This document shows, piece by piece, positions 1-9,285 of a stretch of DNA of 40,431 bases (positions are counted from its first letter, which is position 1; every line of letters begins with the position of its first letter). A program made the translations under genes and the position numbers. This DNA comes from JABDPF01 sp036351575 (lineage in GTDB: Bacteria; Pseudomonadota; Gammaproteobacteria; Xanthomonadales; SZUA-36), in assembly GCA_036351575.1 (NCBI GenBank), contig JAZBPJ010000046.1, positions 1 through 40,431 of the forward strand, given 5' to 3'. The notes under the pieces are model-generated. The model was not told where the DNA came from. It saw only the letters and a list, made by a program, of their open reading frames with translations, and ran no database searches.

Positions 1-21
1 AGCTCAACGGAAACGACCGCC

Positions 22-2073
22 ATGGCAGAACCCCGCGCCGAAAAACGCCCGCACGAGATGAGCCTGCACGGCACCACGCGGATCGACAACTACTACTGGC
101 TGCGCGACGACAGCCGCTCCGATCCCGACATGCTGGCTTACCTGGAGGCCGAAAACAGTTACTTCGACGCGGCGATGAAGCGCACCGGGAAACTGCAGAA
201 AACCCTCTACGACGAGATGGTCGCCAGGCTCGACCCGGACGAGTCCAGCGTGCCTTATGAAAAAGGCGGCTGGTGGTACTACTCCCGTTACGAGCCGGGC
301 AAGGACTACGCGATCCACGCACGCCGAAAAGGCAGCATGGAAGCCGGCGAAGAAATCCTCATCGACGGCAACGCCCGCGCCGAGGGGCATGACTTCTACA
401 ACCTCGGCAATCTCGAGATGAGCGACGACCACCGCTACGCGGCCATCGCCGAGGACACGCTGGGCCGGCGCATCCACGAGATCCGCATCCTGGACACCGA
501 GACCGGTGAATTCCTGCCCGAGGTGATCGGCAACGCCAATGCCGCGCTGGCCTGGTCCGCTGACGGCAAGCACCTGTTTTACCTGGACAAACACCCCGAA
601 ACGCTGCTGGCCTACCGGGTGATGCGTCACGAGCTGGGCACCGACCCCGCCGCAGACGTGCTGGTCTACGAGGAACAGGATTACCGCTTCTACACCGGGC
701 TGTGGCGCAGCCGCTCCGGCAAGTTCATCATGCTGCAGCACATGGAGACGGACACCACCGAGGTGCAGCTCCTGGACGCCGCCGACCCGCTGGGTAGATT
801 CGAACCGTTTCTGCCGCGCGAGACCGGCCACGAGTACGACGTCGACCACGCCAACGGCCGTTTTTTCATCCGCACCAACTGGGATGCGGAGAATTTCCGC
901 GTGATGACCGCGACGCTGGAGACCGCCGGCGACAAGAAGCGGTGGAAAGAGCTGATTCCGCACCGCGAGGACGCGATGGTCAGGGAAATCCAGGCCTTTG
1001 ACGAGTGGCTGATCGTGGGCGAACGCAAGGACGCCATGCGCAAGGTCCGGGTGCTGAAACTGGACGGCAGCGTCGACCGCTACCTGTACGCGTCCGCCGA
1101 GTCCTACGTCATGTGGCCGGCACTGAACGTCAGTACCGATACGGCGAAAATCCGCTACGGCTATTCCAGCCTGATCACGCCCAACCAGACCTGGGAGGTC
1201 GACCTGGAAACGGGCGATACGGTTCTGCTGAAGGCGACGCAAGTGCTGGGCGATTTCGACAGCGACGACTACCGCACGTCGCGCCTGTCAATCACCGCAC
1301 GGGACGGCACCCTGATACCCCTTTCGATCGCCTACCGCAAGGACACGCTGCTGAACGGCAGCGCGCCCGCGTTGATTTACGGCTACGGTTCCTACGGCGC
1401 TTCGATGGATCCCTGGTTCCGCAACTCGGTCATCAGCCTGCTGGACCGCGGCTTCGTCTACGCCATAGCGCACATCCGCGGCGGCCAGGAGATGGGGCGC
1501 CAGTGGTACGAAAACGGCCGCCTGATGAACAAGACGAACACCTTCACGGATTTCGTGGACGTCACGGCCGGACTGCAGAAGCTGGACCTGATCGACCGGT
1601 CACGCACCTACGCCATGGGCGGCAGCGCCGGCGGGCTGCTGATGGGCGCGGTCATCAACATGGCGCCCGAGCTCTACCACGGCGTTATCGCGGCGGTGCC
1701 CTTCGTCGACGTGGTTACGACCATGCTGGACGAATCCATCCCGCTGACCACCAACGAGTGGAACGAATGGGGCGACCCGCACGAGAAGGAAGCGTTCGAA
1801 TACATGCTGTCCTACTCGCCCTACGACAACGTGAAAAAGCAGGACTACCCGAACCTGATGGTCACAGCCGGCCTGCACGATTCACAGGTGCAATACTTCG
1901 AGCCTGCAAAATGGGTCGCCAAGCTGCGCGAATACCGCACGGACGACAAGCGGCTGATCATGAAAACCAACATGGAAGCCGGCCACGGCGGCGCTTCCGG
2001 GCGCTACCGCGCCTACGAGGAAGTGGCCGAGGAATACGCGTTCCTGGTTGACCTGGCCGGGCTGGAGCGGTGA
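22..2073 (+). CDS. ptrB: Oligopeptidase B (S9A serine peptidase)
   Basis: Cytoplasmic serine oligopeptidase that cleaves short peptides after Arg or Lys. The 683-residue length is close to the E. coli enzyme. An N-terminal beta-propeller fills roughly the first 400 residues and an alpha/beta hydrolase domain follows. The nucleophile is in GGSAGG near residue 535, the charge-relay Asp in GLHDSQV near 620, and the His in EAGHGG near 655. The N-terminal stretch HGTTRIDNYYWLRDD is typical of the family. No signal peptide is seen. The ATG at 22 is the first start in the window and gives the usual family length. The stop overlaps the start of the downstream methyltransferase, so the two are probably co-transcribed. 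The family and full catalytic triad are seen directly; the substrate preference is family knowledge. Confidence 0.95.
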   Translation: MAEPRAEKRPHEMSLHGTTRIDNYYWLRDDSRSDPDMLAYLEAENSYFDAAMKRTGKLQKTLYDEMVARLDPDESSVPYEKGGWWYYSRYEPGKDYAIHARRKGSMEAGEEILIDGNARAEGHDFYNLGNLEMSDDHRYAAIAEDTLGRRIHEIRILDTETGEFLPEVIGNANAALAWSADGKHLFYLDKHPETLLAYRVMRHELGTDPAADVLVYEEQDYRFYTGLWRSRSGKFIMLQHMETDTTEVQLLDAADPLGRFEPFLPRETGHEYDVDHANGRFFIRTNWDAENFRVMTATLETAGDKKRWKELIPHREDAMVREIQAFDEWLIVGERKDAMRKVRVLKLDGSVDRYLYASAESYVMWPALNVSTDTAKIRYGYSSLITPNQTWEVDLETGDTVLLKATQVLGDFDSDDYRTSRLSITARDGTLIPLSIAYRKDTLLNGSAPALIYGYGSYGASMDPWFRNSVISLLDRGFVYAIAHIRGGQEMGRQWYENGRLMNKTNTFTDFVDVTAGLQKLDLIDRSRTYAMGGSAGGLLMGAVINMAPELYHGVIAAVPFVDVVTTMLDESIPLTTNEWNEWGDPHEKEAFEYMLSYSPYDNVKKQDYPNLMVTAGLHDSQVQYFEPAKWVAKLREYRTDDKRLIMKTNMEAGHGGASGRYRAYEEVAEEYAFLVDLAGLER

Positions 2074-2927
2074 ACCGTGCTCTCGGGGGCGATGTATACG
2101 AACTGCTGAGGACGCTCGCGCGGCGGCCCGGGCCGTTTTCGGTCACGACGATTCGGGAACTCTGGACGAAGCCGCACCTGGCCGCGCAGATGCTGGAACA
2201 CCACCTCAGCCAGGAATCCGAACACTCCTCGCGACCCATCCCGGTCATCGAAAATACCGTCGAGTGGATCGACCGGCAGCTCGACCTGGCCGGCAAACGC
2301 GTTATCGACCTCGGCTGCGGCCCGGGCCTGTACGCCCGCAGGATGGCGCAGCGCGGCGCGCGGGTCACCGGGGTGGATTTTTCCGCCAGCTCGATCGACT
2401 ACGCCCTGTCCCGTGACACGAACAACGTCGAATACCTCGTGGCCGACTACCTCGAAGACGAACTGCCCTCCGGTTTCGACATCGCGGTGCTGATCTTCTG
2501 CGACTACTGCGCGATGTCGCCGGCCAGCCGCAAACGCCTGCTCGGCCGGGTCCGCGACCTGCTCGAACCCGGCGGTCACTTCGTGCTGGACCTCAACGGC
2601 CCCGGCGCGTTCGACGCCGTCGACGACCATCTCGAGATCCGGGAGCGCCTGATGGGCGGCTTTTTTGCGCCCGGCGACTACGTGGGCATCCACAAAACCG
2701 ACGTCTACGAAGACGAATGGCTGTCGCTGGACCGATTTGTCGTGATCGAGCCGACCGAAACCTGGCAGCTGTTCAACTGGGCCCAGTACTACAGTCCCGA
2801 GAGCGCTGCGGCCGAACTGGCGGAAGGCGGATTCATGGTCGCGGCCATGACCGGGGGGCTGGACGGCGCCCCGTTCGAGCCCGACAGCCGGGTGATCGGC
2901 GTGATCGCCGGCAAAGCGGAAGATTGA
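2070..2927 (+). CDS. Class I SAM-dependent methyltransferase
   Basis: Predicted small-molecule or protein methyltransferase of 285 residues. The SAM-binding motif I is VIDLGCGPGLYARR near residue 80, followed by the acidic motif II region GVDFSASSIDYA. Later strands fit a Rossmann methyltransferase fold (DIAVLIFCDYCAMS, GHFVLDLNG). The substrate cannot be named. The GTG start at 2070 overlaps the oligopeptidase B stop in a GTGA arrangement, which suggests translational coupling. About 60 N-terminal residues precede the catalytic core and may help bind the substrate. No transmembrane segment is seen. The gene ends just before a structured repeat. Confidence 0.85.
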   Translation: MNRALGGDVYELLRTLARRPGPFSVTTIRELWTKPHLAAQMLEHHLSQESEHSSRPIPVIENTVEWIDRQLDLAGKRVIDLGCGPGLYARRMAQRGARVTGVDFSASSIDYALSRDTNNVEYLVADYLEDELPSGFDIAVLIFCDYCAMSPASRKRLLGRVRDLLEPGGHFVLDLNGPGAFDAVDDHLEIRERLMGGFFAPGDYVGIHKTDVYEDEWLSLDRFVVIEPTETWQLFNWAQYYSPESAAAELAEGGFMVAAMTGGLDGAPFEPDSRVIGVIAGKAED

Positions 2928-3014
2928 CCCGGTCCCGCACGGTTTCGAGAGGCCTTATAGCTGCTTCCCTCGCCGAAGCGAGATCGAGTTCCACGAGATC
3001 AAGGGGTCTTTATG

Positions 3015-3095
3015 CCTGCTTTGCGGGGCTTCGGAGAACAGGACGTTCTCCGAGGAGTGACACAAGGATGTGCTTGAACGTCCCCGAAAAGCAGG
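3015..3095. repeat. Structured dispersed repeat, copy 1 (cloverleaf-like, GGA loops)
   Basis: Intergenic element folding into an outer stem with two inner hairpins. The outer stem pairs 3015-3028 with 3082-3095 (14 positions, one mismatch). Hairpin 1 pairs 3032-3039 with 3045-3052 (8 bp) around loop AGGAC. Hairpin 2 pairs 3061-3064 with 3069-3072 around loop AGGA. A second copy at 28865-28953 has the same architecture with different stem sequences but conserved loops. A smaller hairpin (CTCGC CGAA GCGAG) lies just upstream near 2969-2982. The element lies between a plus-strand gene end and a minus-strand gene end, so it may also act as a terminator. Confidence 0.7.
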
Positions 3096-3128
3096 TTGAA
3101 GACTCCGCAGATCGGCCAGCACTCGAAC

Positions 3129-4526
3129 TCAACCGTCCCGCCCGCCGAGGTCGGGCGCGTAACGCCGCGGGATCCATTCACGGAACTTGCCGATGATGTA
3201 ACGCGAGTCCGGTTTTTCGGCCAGGTTGATGAACTCGTGGGGATCGCTCCTGAGGTCATAGAGTTCCTGGCCGCCATCCGCATAGCGAATGTAGCGGTAG
3301 CGCCCGTCGTTGGCGGAAAACCGGTTGACGCCGAAGGTGCTGATCGCGGGCCGTCTCCAACGCGTGTCCGGCCGCTCGAGCAACGGCCGCAGGCTCAGCC
3401 CGTCCCGCGACGGGTTCGCCGGCCCGAGGCCGCAGTAGTCGGCCAGCGTGGGATAAAAATCGACGGCCGAGACAGGCTGCCGCACGACACGACCGTTGTT
3501 GACGTTCCCCGGCAATCGAATGGCGGCCGGCGTGCGCAGGGCCGGCTCCCACGGCGTGGCTTTCCCGAAGTGGTTCTTCTCGCCCAGGTGCAGGCCGTTG
3601 TCGGACCAGAATACGACGATCGTATTCGCCGCATGACGGCTTTCATCGAGGGCCGCCAGCACGCGGCCGATATTCCAGTCGGCAAACGATGTCGCGGCGA
3701 GGTAACCGTGCAGGACCCGTCGCCACTTGTCCGGGTGAAACTTGCCGCTGCGCAGCCAGCGGCTGCCGCGCGCGGTGAGAAGACGGCGGGCTCCGTCCGG
3801 AATGTCGTAGACATCCCCTTCGCGGTAACCCGGCGGCGGCTCCAGGGTGTCGGGGTCATACGGGTCGAAAAAGCGCCGCGGCGCGGTGAACGGCGGGTGC
3901 GGGCGCCACAGCCCGTAAACGGCGAAAAACGGTTTTTCGCCGCCACGCTGCAGAAATTCGATCAAGGCATCGGCATTGACGGTGTCCGGAAAATCGGAGT
4001 CGGGGCCGGTCCATGGCTTCACGCCCCAGGAACGGTCGCCGCCGTCGGCGAGCAAGTCGCCCTGCCCTGGAAACGGCTCGTGGCCGCCGCTGGAAACGAC
4101 CTGCTCCCAGGCCTGTGGATTGTCGATCTCCGGCACACGGCCGGCGCCGAAGGTCGTGTATCCGTCGCGGCGAAAACGCTCGGGCATCGATTCGAAAGCG
4201 GAAAAAGCCTCGCCCCATGAATCCGCGCCGTTGCGGTAGGCGCCGCTGCGATGCGGATAAATCCCGCTGAAAAACGCCGCCCGCGAAGCCTCGCCCAGCG
4301 GCGCGGCCGCGTAGGCGTGCTCGAACACCACCGACGAGGCCTTGAGTGCATCCAGTGCGGGCGTCCGGGTTCCCGGGTAGCCGTCAAAAAAACCGTAACC
4401 GTTCAGGTCGTCGGCGATGATCAGCAGCACGCTGGGCGGCTCATCCGCGCCCCAAAGACTCGAGGCGCCCGGCGCCAGGACGAGCAGCAGGCAGACCCGC
4501 AGCACGGCTTTTACCACGGCATTCAA
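3129..4526 (-). CDS. Sulfatase-family protein lacking the formylglycine cysteine
   Basis: Member of the sulfatase/alkaline phosphatase fold (465 residues), closest in outline to iduronate- or choline-sulfatase-like proteins. A hydrophobic signal peptide (about residues 5-24) predicts export. Metal-binding segments look intact: LLIIADDLNGYG near residue 35 and FWSDNGLHLGEK near residue 310. The usual C-x-P-x-R motif, whose Cys becomes the catalytic formylglycine, is replaced by GEASR followed by AAFFSG. Both the Cys and the Pro are gone, so classical sulfate-ester hydrolysis looks unlikely. The start is TTG at 4526; a GTG three codons in is an alternative. It is divergent from the AEC transporter. 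It may bind a ligand, have another hydrolase activity or be decaying, though the frame is fully open. Confidence 0.8.
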   Translation of the reverse strand: MNAVVKAVLRVCLLLVLAPGASSLWGADEPPSVLLIIADDLNGYGFFDGYPGTRTPALDALKASSVVFEHAYAAAPLGEASRAAFFSGIYPHRSGAYRNGADSWGEAFSAFESMPERFRRDGYTTFGAGRVPEIDNPQAWEQVVSSGGHEPFPGQGDLLADGGDRSWGVKPWTGPDSDFPDTVNADALIEFLQRGGEKPFFAVYGLWRPHPPFTAPRRFFDPYDPDTLEPPPGYREGDVYDIPDGARRLLTARGSRWLRSGKFHPDKWRRVLHGYLAATSFADWNIGRVLAALDESRHAANTIVVFWSDNGLHLGEKNHFGKATPWEPALRTPAAIRLPGNVNNGRVVRQPVSAVDFYPTLADYCGLGPANPSRDGLSLRPLLERPDTRWRRPAISTFGVNRFSANDGRYRYIRYADGGQELYDLRSDPHEFINLAEKPDSRYIIGKFREWIPRRYAPDLGGRDG

Positions 4527-4586
4527 ATGGGGCCTGCCATCACGATCCGGCGCATTGCTTCACAATACCTTAGAATCTGTCTGTTC

Positions 4587-4608
4587 CGCCGCCGCTCACC
4601 CGGCGGCG
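4587..4608. other. Inverted repeat in divergent intergenic region
   Basis: CGCCGCC (4587-4593) and GGCGGCG (4602-4608) form a 7-bp stem with an 8-base loop between the divergent sulfatase-like and AEC genes. It could be an operator or a 5' leader hairpin. No U-tract follows, so a terminator role is not indicated. Confidence 0.35.
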
Positions 4609-4714
4609 CTTCGCGCACTGTACACCATGCAGAAGCAGGAAGCCCGGCGATGACGATGAAATCGAAGACAAAAAGGGGACCGTCCGCGCCCCGTGATGCC
4701 GGTCGAGCGACCCG

Positions 4715-5647
4715 GTGAGCGGCTTTGCCTCCAATCTGTGGGCGTCGTTCAGCATTACCGCGCCCATTCTCGTCGTGTTGCTGCTGGGAACCCTGTTCCG
4801 GCGCGGCGGACTCGTGGGTGAAACTTTCGTCGAGAACGGCAACCGCCTGCTGTTCAACGTCTGCATGCCCGCCCTGCTCTTCCTCGCTACCGCGAGCAAT
4901 ACGCTTTCGCTTCGCGAGGACCTGCCGCTCGCGGCTTTTGGTGTCGGCGCCACCTTTGTCGTGGTGCTGCTGCTCTGGCTGGTCGCACCCGCGATCGTCA
5001 CGCGCGAACAGCGCGGCGTGTTCGTGCAGAGTGCGTTTCGCAGCAACATGGGCATGATCGGACTCGCACTGTGCCTGAATGCCTACGGCGAAGAAGTGCT
5101 GGCGCGAGCCGGCCTGTTCGTTGCCGCGATGATCATCGCCTACAACGTGCTCTCGATCATCGTGCTGACCAATGACCGCGGGCGGGTGCTGCGCAACCTG
5201 GCCCGCAACCCGATATTGCTCGGCGTGCTGTCGGGCCTCGCCTGGCAGCAGCTGCAGCTGCCGCTGCCCCAGCTGTTCGAGCTATCGATCTCCTACCTGG
5301 CGCGCATGGCGCTGCCGCTGGCGCTGATCTGCATCGGCGCCGCGCTGGAATGGAACCGGATGCGGCCCGGCCGGCCGGATATCCTGTGGGCATCAGGCTT
5401 GAAGATGGTCATCCTTCCGGCGGCCATAACCGTGGCGGCCGTCCAGGTGGGTTTTCGCGGCCAGGACCTGGGCATCCTGTTCCTGATGGTAGCTTCTCCC
5501 ACCGCCATGGTCGCCTTCGTGATGGCGCGCGAACTGGCCCCGCGCAACGACATGACTGCCGAGGTGATCGCCCTGACCACGCTGGTGATGCCGGTCACCA
5601 TCACGCTCGGGCTGACCGTGCTCACGACGCTGGGGCTGATGGACTGA
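4715..5647 (+). CDS. AEC (auxin efflux carrier) family transporter
   Basis: Integral membrane carrier of 310 residues with about ten hydrophobic segments, in the two five-helix halves typical of AEC permeases. The first segments (SITAPILVVLLLGTLFRR, then ENGNRLLFNVCMPALLFLAT) carry the conserved Asn-containing region, and the second half contains MVASPTAMVAFVMA. Bacterial members export or take up small organic acids such as malate or malonate, but the substrate here cannot be read from sequence. The start is GTG at 4715. A 22-codon reading frame beginning at ATG 4650 ends with its TGA overlapping this GTG, so translational coupling is possible. The gene is convergent with the following dikinase-like gene, with only 25 bases between stops. 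Confidence 0.85.
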   Translation: MSGFASNLWASFSITAPILVVLLLGTLFRRGGLVGETFVENGNRLLFNVCMPALLFLATASNTLSLREDLPLAAFGVGATFVVVLLLWLVAPAIVTREQRGVFVQSAFRSNMGMIGLALCLNAYGEEVLARAGLFVAAMIIAYNVLSIIVLTNDRGRVLRNLARNPILLGVLSGLAWQQLQLPLPQLFELSISYLARMALPLALICIGAALEWNRMRPGRPDILWASGLKMVILPAAITVAAVQVGFRGQDLGILFLMVASPTAMVAFVMARELAPRNDMTAEVIALTTLVMPVTITLGLTVLTTLGLMD

Positions 5648-5672
5648 ATTCAGGGCGGGCCGACAGCAAGCC

Positions 5673-8600
5673 TCAGCTGACGATCTCTCGGGATCCCAGG
5701 AACAGCTCGCCGGTCTGGCCGTGAATCGACACGGTATCGCCGCTTTCGATGCGGCCGATCACCGACCCGTCTGCGCCGATGACCTGCGCGCTGCGGTCAC
5801 GGACCTTCAGCTGGGGAACGCCCAGCACGGCCGAAAACGGTTTCTCGTCGATACCGTTGACCGCGACAGCCGCATGCGCGGTGGAACCGCCGCGCGCTGC
5901 GACCAGGCCATCGACGGACAGGATCAGCGGAATCTCGTCCGGCACGGGGTTCTCCAGCACCAGCAGGACGCCGTCGATGTCCGGTGAACCGCGTTCGAGC
6001 GAAGCGGCCAGCCGCTCGGCATCGTCCTCGTCAAAGGCCGCCAGGCCCCGAAACGCACCGCCCATGACGCCGATACCCCGGCCGCAGGGTTCACCGGGAT
6101 CCCTGAACGTACGCGGTTTGAAGACATGCTCGGTTTCTGCGCTGCGCGTCTGCAGCACGCTGAGCACGCCGCGCTCGACGGTAAACTCGATCTCCGCGTC
6201 CGTGCCCATGAAACGGCGGATCCGCGTATTCACATGGTTGATCCGGCGCTCCAGCATCGGCGCCAGTTCGTGCAGGTGTTGTACCGGTTCGAACGAATCG
6301 GCCTCGGTCAGGCCGCCGACGAGGTCGTCGCCGCTGGCGCCGAACTTGATGTCGCCGGTAAAGCTGCGAAAACCGTTCGGCTGCATTCGCGTTCTCGGGA
6401 TGACACCGGTCAGTGACATGTGCGTTTCGTCCGCTTCGGACCCGGCAGTATTGCTGCGGTTGCCGGCCGCCATCTGCTGCACGATCACCGCGGTGTTCCA
6501 ACGGTCGCTGAGGTGCTTGATGGCCCGGTAGCGCACGGCGCGCTGCGCGTTCCAGGATCTGCACACCGATCGAATGGCGCTTTGCAGCTGCAGGTCGGCG
6601 TCCTCGATGGCCGCCTCGATTTCAGCACCGTGGCCGGCCTCCGCGATGACGTCCAGGCAACGCTCGGCGACCGCTTTCATCGCGCTTCCGGGCAGGTCGA
6701 TTTTCCTGGTCACGCCGTGCCGCCGCTTGGCCTGGTCCACGAAGTGCAGTTCTTCCAGGTCAAGTTGCCACAGCGACGCCGCGTAGGACGCCAGGAACCG
6801 CCGAAAAGCGTCCCAGGCGAACCATTCGTCCTGCCGGGCGAGGGCTTCCACAATCGGCCGGGTCATGCCCACGAATACCAGCGTCTCCAATTGCCCGGGC
6901 ATCGAGAACACCGAGCCGCCGCGCACCGCGAGCAGCAGCGGGCGGGAAGGGTCGCCGAGACGCACCGCCCGGCCGTCCTCCCGCAGTATGTCCGCCTCCA
7001 GCACGGCGATGTGTTCGCGCACCTTTTTTTCGAGTTCCCGCGACCGGTCGCGGTACAGGCCGCTGCGGGCGACATCGGTCGGAATGATGAAGCCATCACG
7101 GGTGGGAACACCGAGGTAGGAGAGGTAGACGAGGCCGCTGCCCTTGCCGCCGTAGCGGTCGCGCAGACTGCGCTTGCCCGGGCTTTCCACGAGCTGAATG
7201 ATTTCCTGGCGGTGGGAAAGGTGCTGAAAACGCCAGGGGCCACCCGCCGGCGGCGCCTCGGATCCCGATTCGGCACGGCCGGGGAGCGACAGCCGGGCCC
7301 GCGCCGCGTCCGACAACTGGGCCAGCAGGTTCAGGTCGTGCATGCTGCGAAAAAAATTGCCCATCACGCCGCGCATCTCGTCTTCGCCGTAGCCCAGGTG
7401 TCCGGCCATCACCTCGTAGGCCTCGCTGACGCGCCGCACGAGCAGGTGGTAATTGCGTTGAACCTGTTCGAGCACGTCCAGCTGCGCGCGCTGACCACAG
7501 GTCGGGTCGACGAGCAGCAGGGTCAGGTCCCATAGTTCGCGTGAGTACAACCCATCGAGCGAAAGATTGATCGCGCAGCGCCGAATAATCGAAAAACACT
7601 GCTGCAGGTCCATGCCCTCCTCGTCGTATGCCTGGGCGACGTGGCGGGCCGCGAAATACGCGGTTTCCTCCAGCAGGCAGTCCAGCTGGGAGAGCAGCAG
7701 GCGCTGGCCTGCAAAAACGTAGCCGTCCGTCAGCTCGCGAAGCCGCTGCCGCAGCCGGCTGCAGTGCTCAAACACGTCGAGCTGCTTTTCCTGCTCAATC
7801 AACTCGCGCAGTTTATCCAACTCGCTGAACAGGGCGTCCTGGTGTCGCGCCCGGATTTCGCGAAGAAACGGCTCGACCGCGGTTTCCAGGGTCCGGCGCA
7901 CGTTCTCGACCGAGAAACCGGGCTCTCCGGGCAGTGACGACGCCAGCGTTTCAAGGCCGGATTTTAGCCCGGACGCCGGCTCCTCGCGCGTGCCGCCATG
8001 GCTTGCGAAACGGTCGATAAAGCGCAGGTGCTGCTGGTACACCCAGCGATTCCCTTCTATCGCACCACGTGCAATGAACAGGGCCATTTCTTCTTCCAGG
8101 CTGCGGCCGGATTCGCAGCGCAGCAGTTCCTCGGCATAAGACTTGCGCCATTCTTCGATGCGCTCGGTGAGCTGATGCCCGCCGAGAATGTGTTCCAGGT
8201 CGTCCCGGATACGTTCCGCCAGCGCGATGGCCTGCGGGTCCTTGCGCGCCGCTTCGTCCGACGGCGCCGGCGTCATGTGCTCCGCAGCCGGAAAACAGGC
8301 CTGGCCGGTATGCAGCCACTCGGCGTAGGCGCGGGCCAGTTCAAGCGTTCTTCGGCCCAGCGAATGATGTGTGCTGCGGCGGATCTCGGTGGCGATCGAA
8401 CTGTTGCGCACCCGCACTTCGCACAGGTCGATCGTGTCCTGCCAGACCCGCTCGATCACGCGAGGCCTGGTAAGCAACGAAGATATCCGCCGCACCAGCA
8501 CCCGTGCCGGCAGCATCAACCGGCTGGCGAACGGACCCTCCAGGAATGTGAGCAGGGCCCGGCGCAACCGCAGTATCTCGGGCTGCAGGTTCTTGGCCCC

Positions 8601-9134
8601 CGCCAGGTCACGCGAACTGCTGCTGCACAGCCGTGCGACCAGGAAGCGCAGCAGGTACACCACCTCGTGCCGGCTTCCGCTTGCGTTGATGCGCTCAAGC
8701 ACGCCGGCAAGGTCGCGCAGACGGTGCACCGCGACGCCCTGCATGTCGCCGGCCTCCAACTGGTAGATCTCTCTCTGCAGGTCGATGACTTCTCCTTGCA
8801 GGCCGCATGCGCCAAAGATCGATTCGTCGGTAAATACCGAGCCGTGGGGGTACTTTTTCTCGAAAACGACCCGGCTGGCGCCCTGCTCGACGTGGAAGAC
8901 GATCAGCAGGCCGTGCGCGTCGAAAGGCACGAGCAGGCCGGTGGGCGTTCGAAACAGGCGGTGATTGGCGATTTCGAACATTCGGTAACTGCGCGCAAGT
9001 TCCGTTCGTGTACGCAGGTAGGAACGCAGTGCAGCGTTGTGCTTCTCCTCGCGACCGTCCGGACCCCAGGCGTCCATCAGGGCCCGGTTGAGGGGTTCAA
9101 TCCTTTCGAGGTCTTCTCGGTTCAACTTCGCCAA
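5673..9134 (-). CDS. PEP/pyruvate-binding (PPDK-like) dikinase of unknown substrate
   Basis: Very large cytoplasmic protein, about 1153 residues from this start. Roughly the first 600 residues are mostly helical and match no domain I recognise. A PPDK-type ATP-binding domain follows, with RYGGKGSGLVYLSYLGVPTR and LLAVRGGSVFSMPGQLETL, the latter corresponding to the VRSGARVSMPGMMDT region of pyruvate phosphate dikinase. The C-terminal 120 residues form the swivelling phosphohistidine domain with the active His in GGSTAHAAVAV. The TIM-barrel PEP/pyruvate domain is absent, so this is neither PPDK nor PEP synthase. The acceptor may bind the N-terminal region. The start is uncertain: the frame stays open to 9335 but then overlaps the divergent kinase gene. 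No ATG is near, so TTG at 9134 or 9125 is chosen; ATG 9077 is another option. Confidence 0.75.
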   Translation of the reverse strand: MAKLNREDLERIEPLNRALMDAWGPDGREEKHNAALRSYLRTRTELARSYRMFEIANHRLFRTPTGLLVPFDAHGLLIVFHVEQGASRVVFEKKYPHGSVFTDESIFGACGLQGEVIDLQREIYQLEAGDMQGVAVHRLRDLAGVLERINASGSRHEVVYLLRFLVARLCSSSSRDLAGAKNLQPEILRLRRALLTFLEGPFASRLMLPARVLVRRISSLLTRPRVIERVWQDTIDLCEVRVRNSSIATEIRRSTHHSLGRRTLELARAYAEWLHTGQACFPAAEHMTPAPSDEAARKDPQAIALAERIRDDLEHILGGHQLTERIEEWRKSYAEELLRCESGRSLEEEMALFIARGAIEGNRWVYQQHLRFIDRFASHGGTREEPASGLKSGLETLASSLPGEPGFSVENVRRTLETAVEPFLREIRARHQDALFSELDKLRELIEQEKQLDVFEHCSRLRQRLRELTDGYVFAGQRLLLSQLDCLLEETAYFAARHVAQAYDEEGMDLQQCFSIIRRCAINLSLDGLYSRELWDLTLLLVDPTCGQRAQLDVLEQVQRNYHLLVRRVSEAYEVMAGHLGYGEDEMRGVMGNFFRSMHDLNLLAQLSDAARARLSLPGRAESGSEAPPAGGPWRFQHLSHRQEIIQLVESPGKRSLRDRYGGKGSGLVYLSYLGVPTRDGFIIPTDVARSGLYRDRSRELEKKVREHIAVLEADILREDGRAVRLGDPSRPLLLAVRGGSVFSMPGQLETLVFVGMTRPIVEALARQDEWFAWDAFRRFLASYAASLWQLDLEELHFVDQAKRRHGVTRKIDLPGSAMKAVAERCLDVIAEAGHGAEIEAAIEDADLQLQSAIRSVCRSWNAQRAVRYRAIKHLSDRWNTAVIVQQMAAGNRSNTAGSEADETHMSLTGVIPRTRMQPNGFRSFTGDIKFGASGDDLVGGLTEADSFEPVQHLHELAPMLERRINHVNTRIRRFMGTDAEIEFTVERGVLSVLQTRSAETEHVFKPRTFRDPGEPCGRGIGVMGGAFRGLAAFDEDDAERLAASLERGSPDIDGVLLVLENPVPDEIPLILSVDGLVAARGGSTAHAAVAVNGIDEKPFSAVLGVPQLKVRDRSAQVIGADGSVIGRIESGDTVSIHGQTGELFLGSREIVS

Positions 9135-9285
9135 GCCGCTGTTTGCATGGTCTGGAATCGAGCCGAAACCGTCGGCTCGGCACAGTGTAACCCAGCAGTG
9201 GCTCTGGAAAAGCTCACCTGGAACAGGAATCCGGGATCTGTGCAACAATTTACGGCAACCGGATTGAATGTGGAGCCCAGGTACC

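Noticed and set aside
4..1242. Long open frame opposite oligopeptidase B
   Set aside because: It is a GC-rich shadow of the real gene. It has no recognisable domain, and the sense frame carries a complete S9 catalytic triad.
2999..3283. 94-codon minus-strand frame across structured repeat copy 1
   Set aside because: It spans the repeat and the sulfatase-like gene's 3' end. The repeat's hairpins explain the sequence, and no protein motif is present.
4650..4718. 22-codon leader peptide before the AEC transporter
   Set aside because: Its TGA overlaps the GTG start, which suggests coupling, but there is no attenuator structure or amino-acid bias; it may be chance. Mentioned only in the AEC entry.
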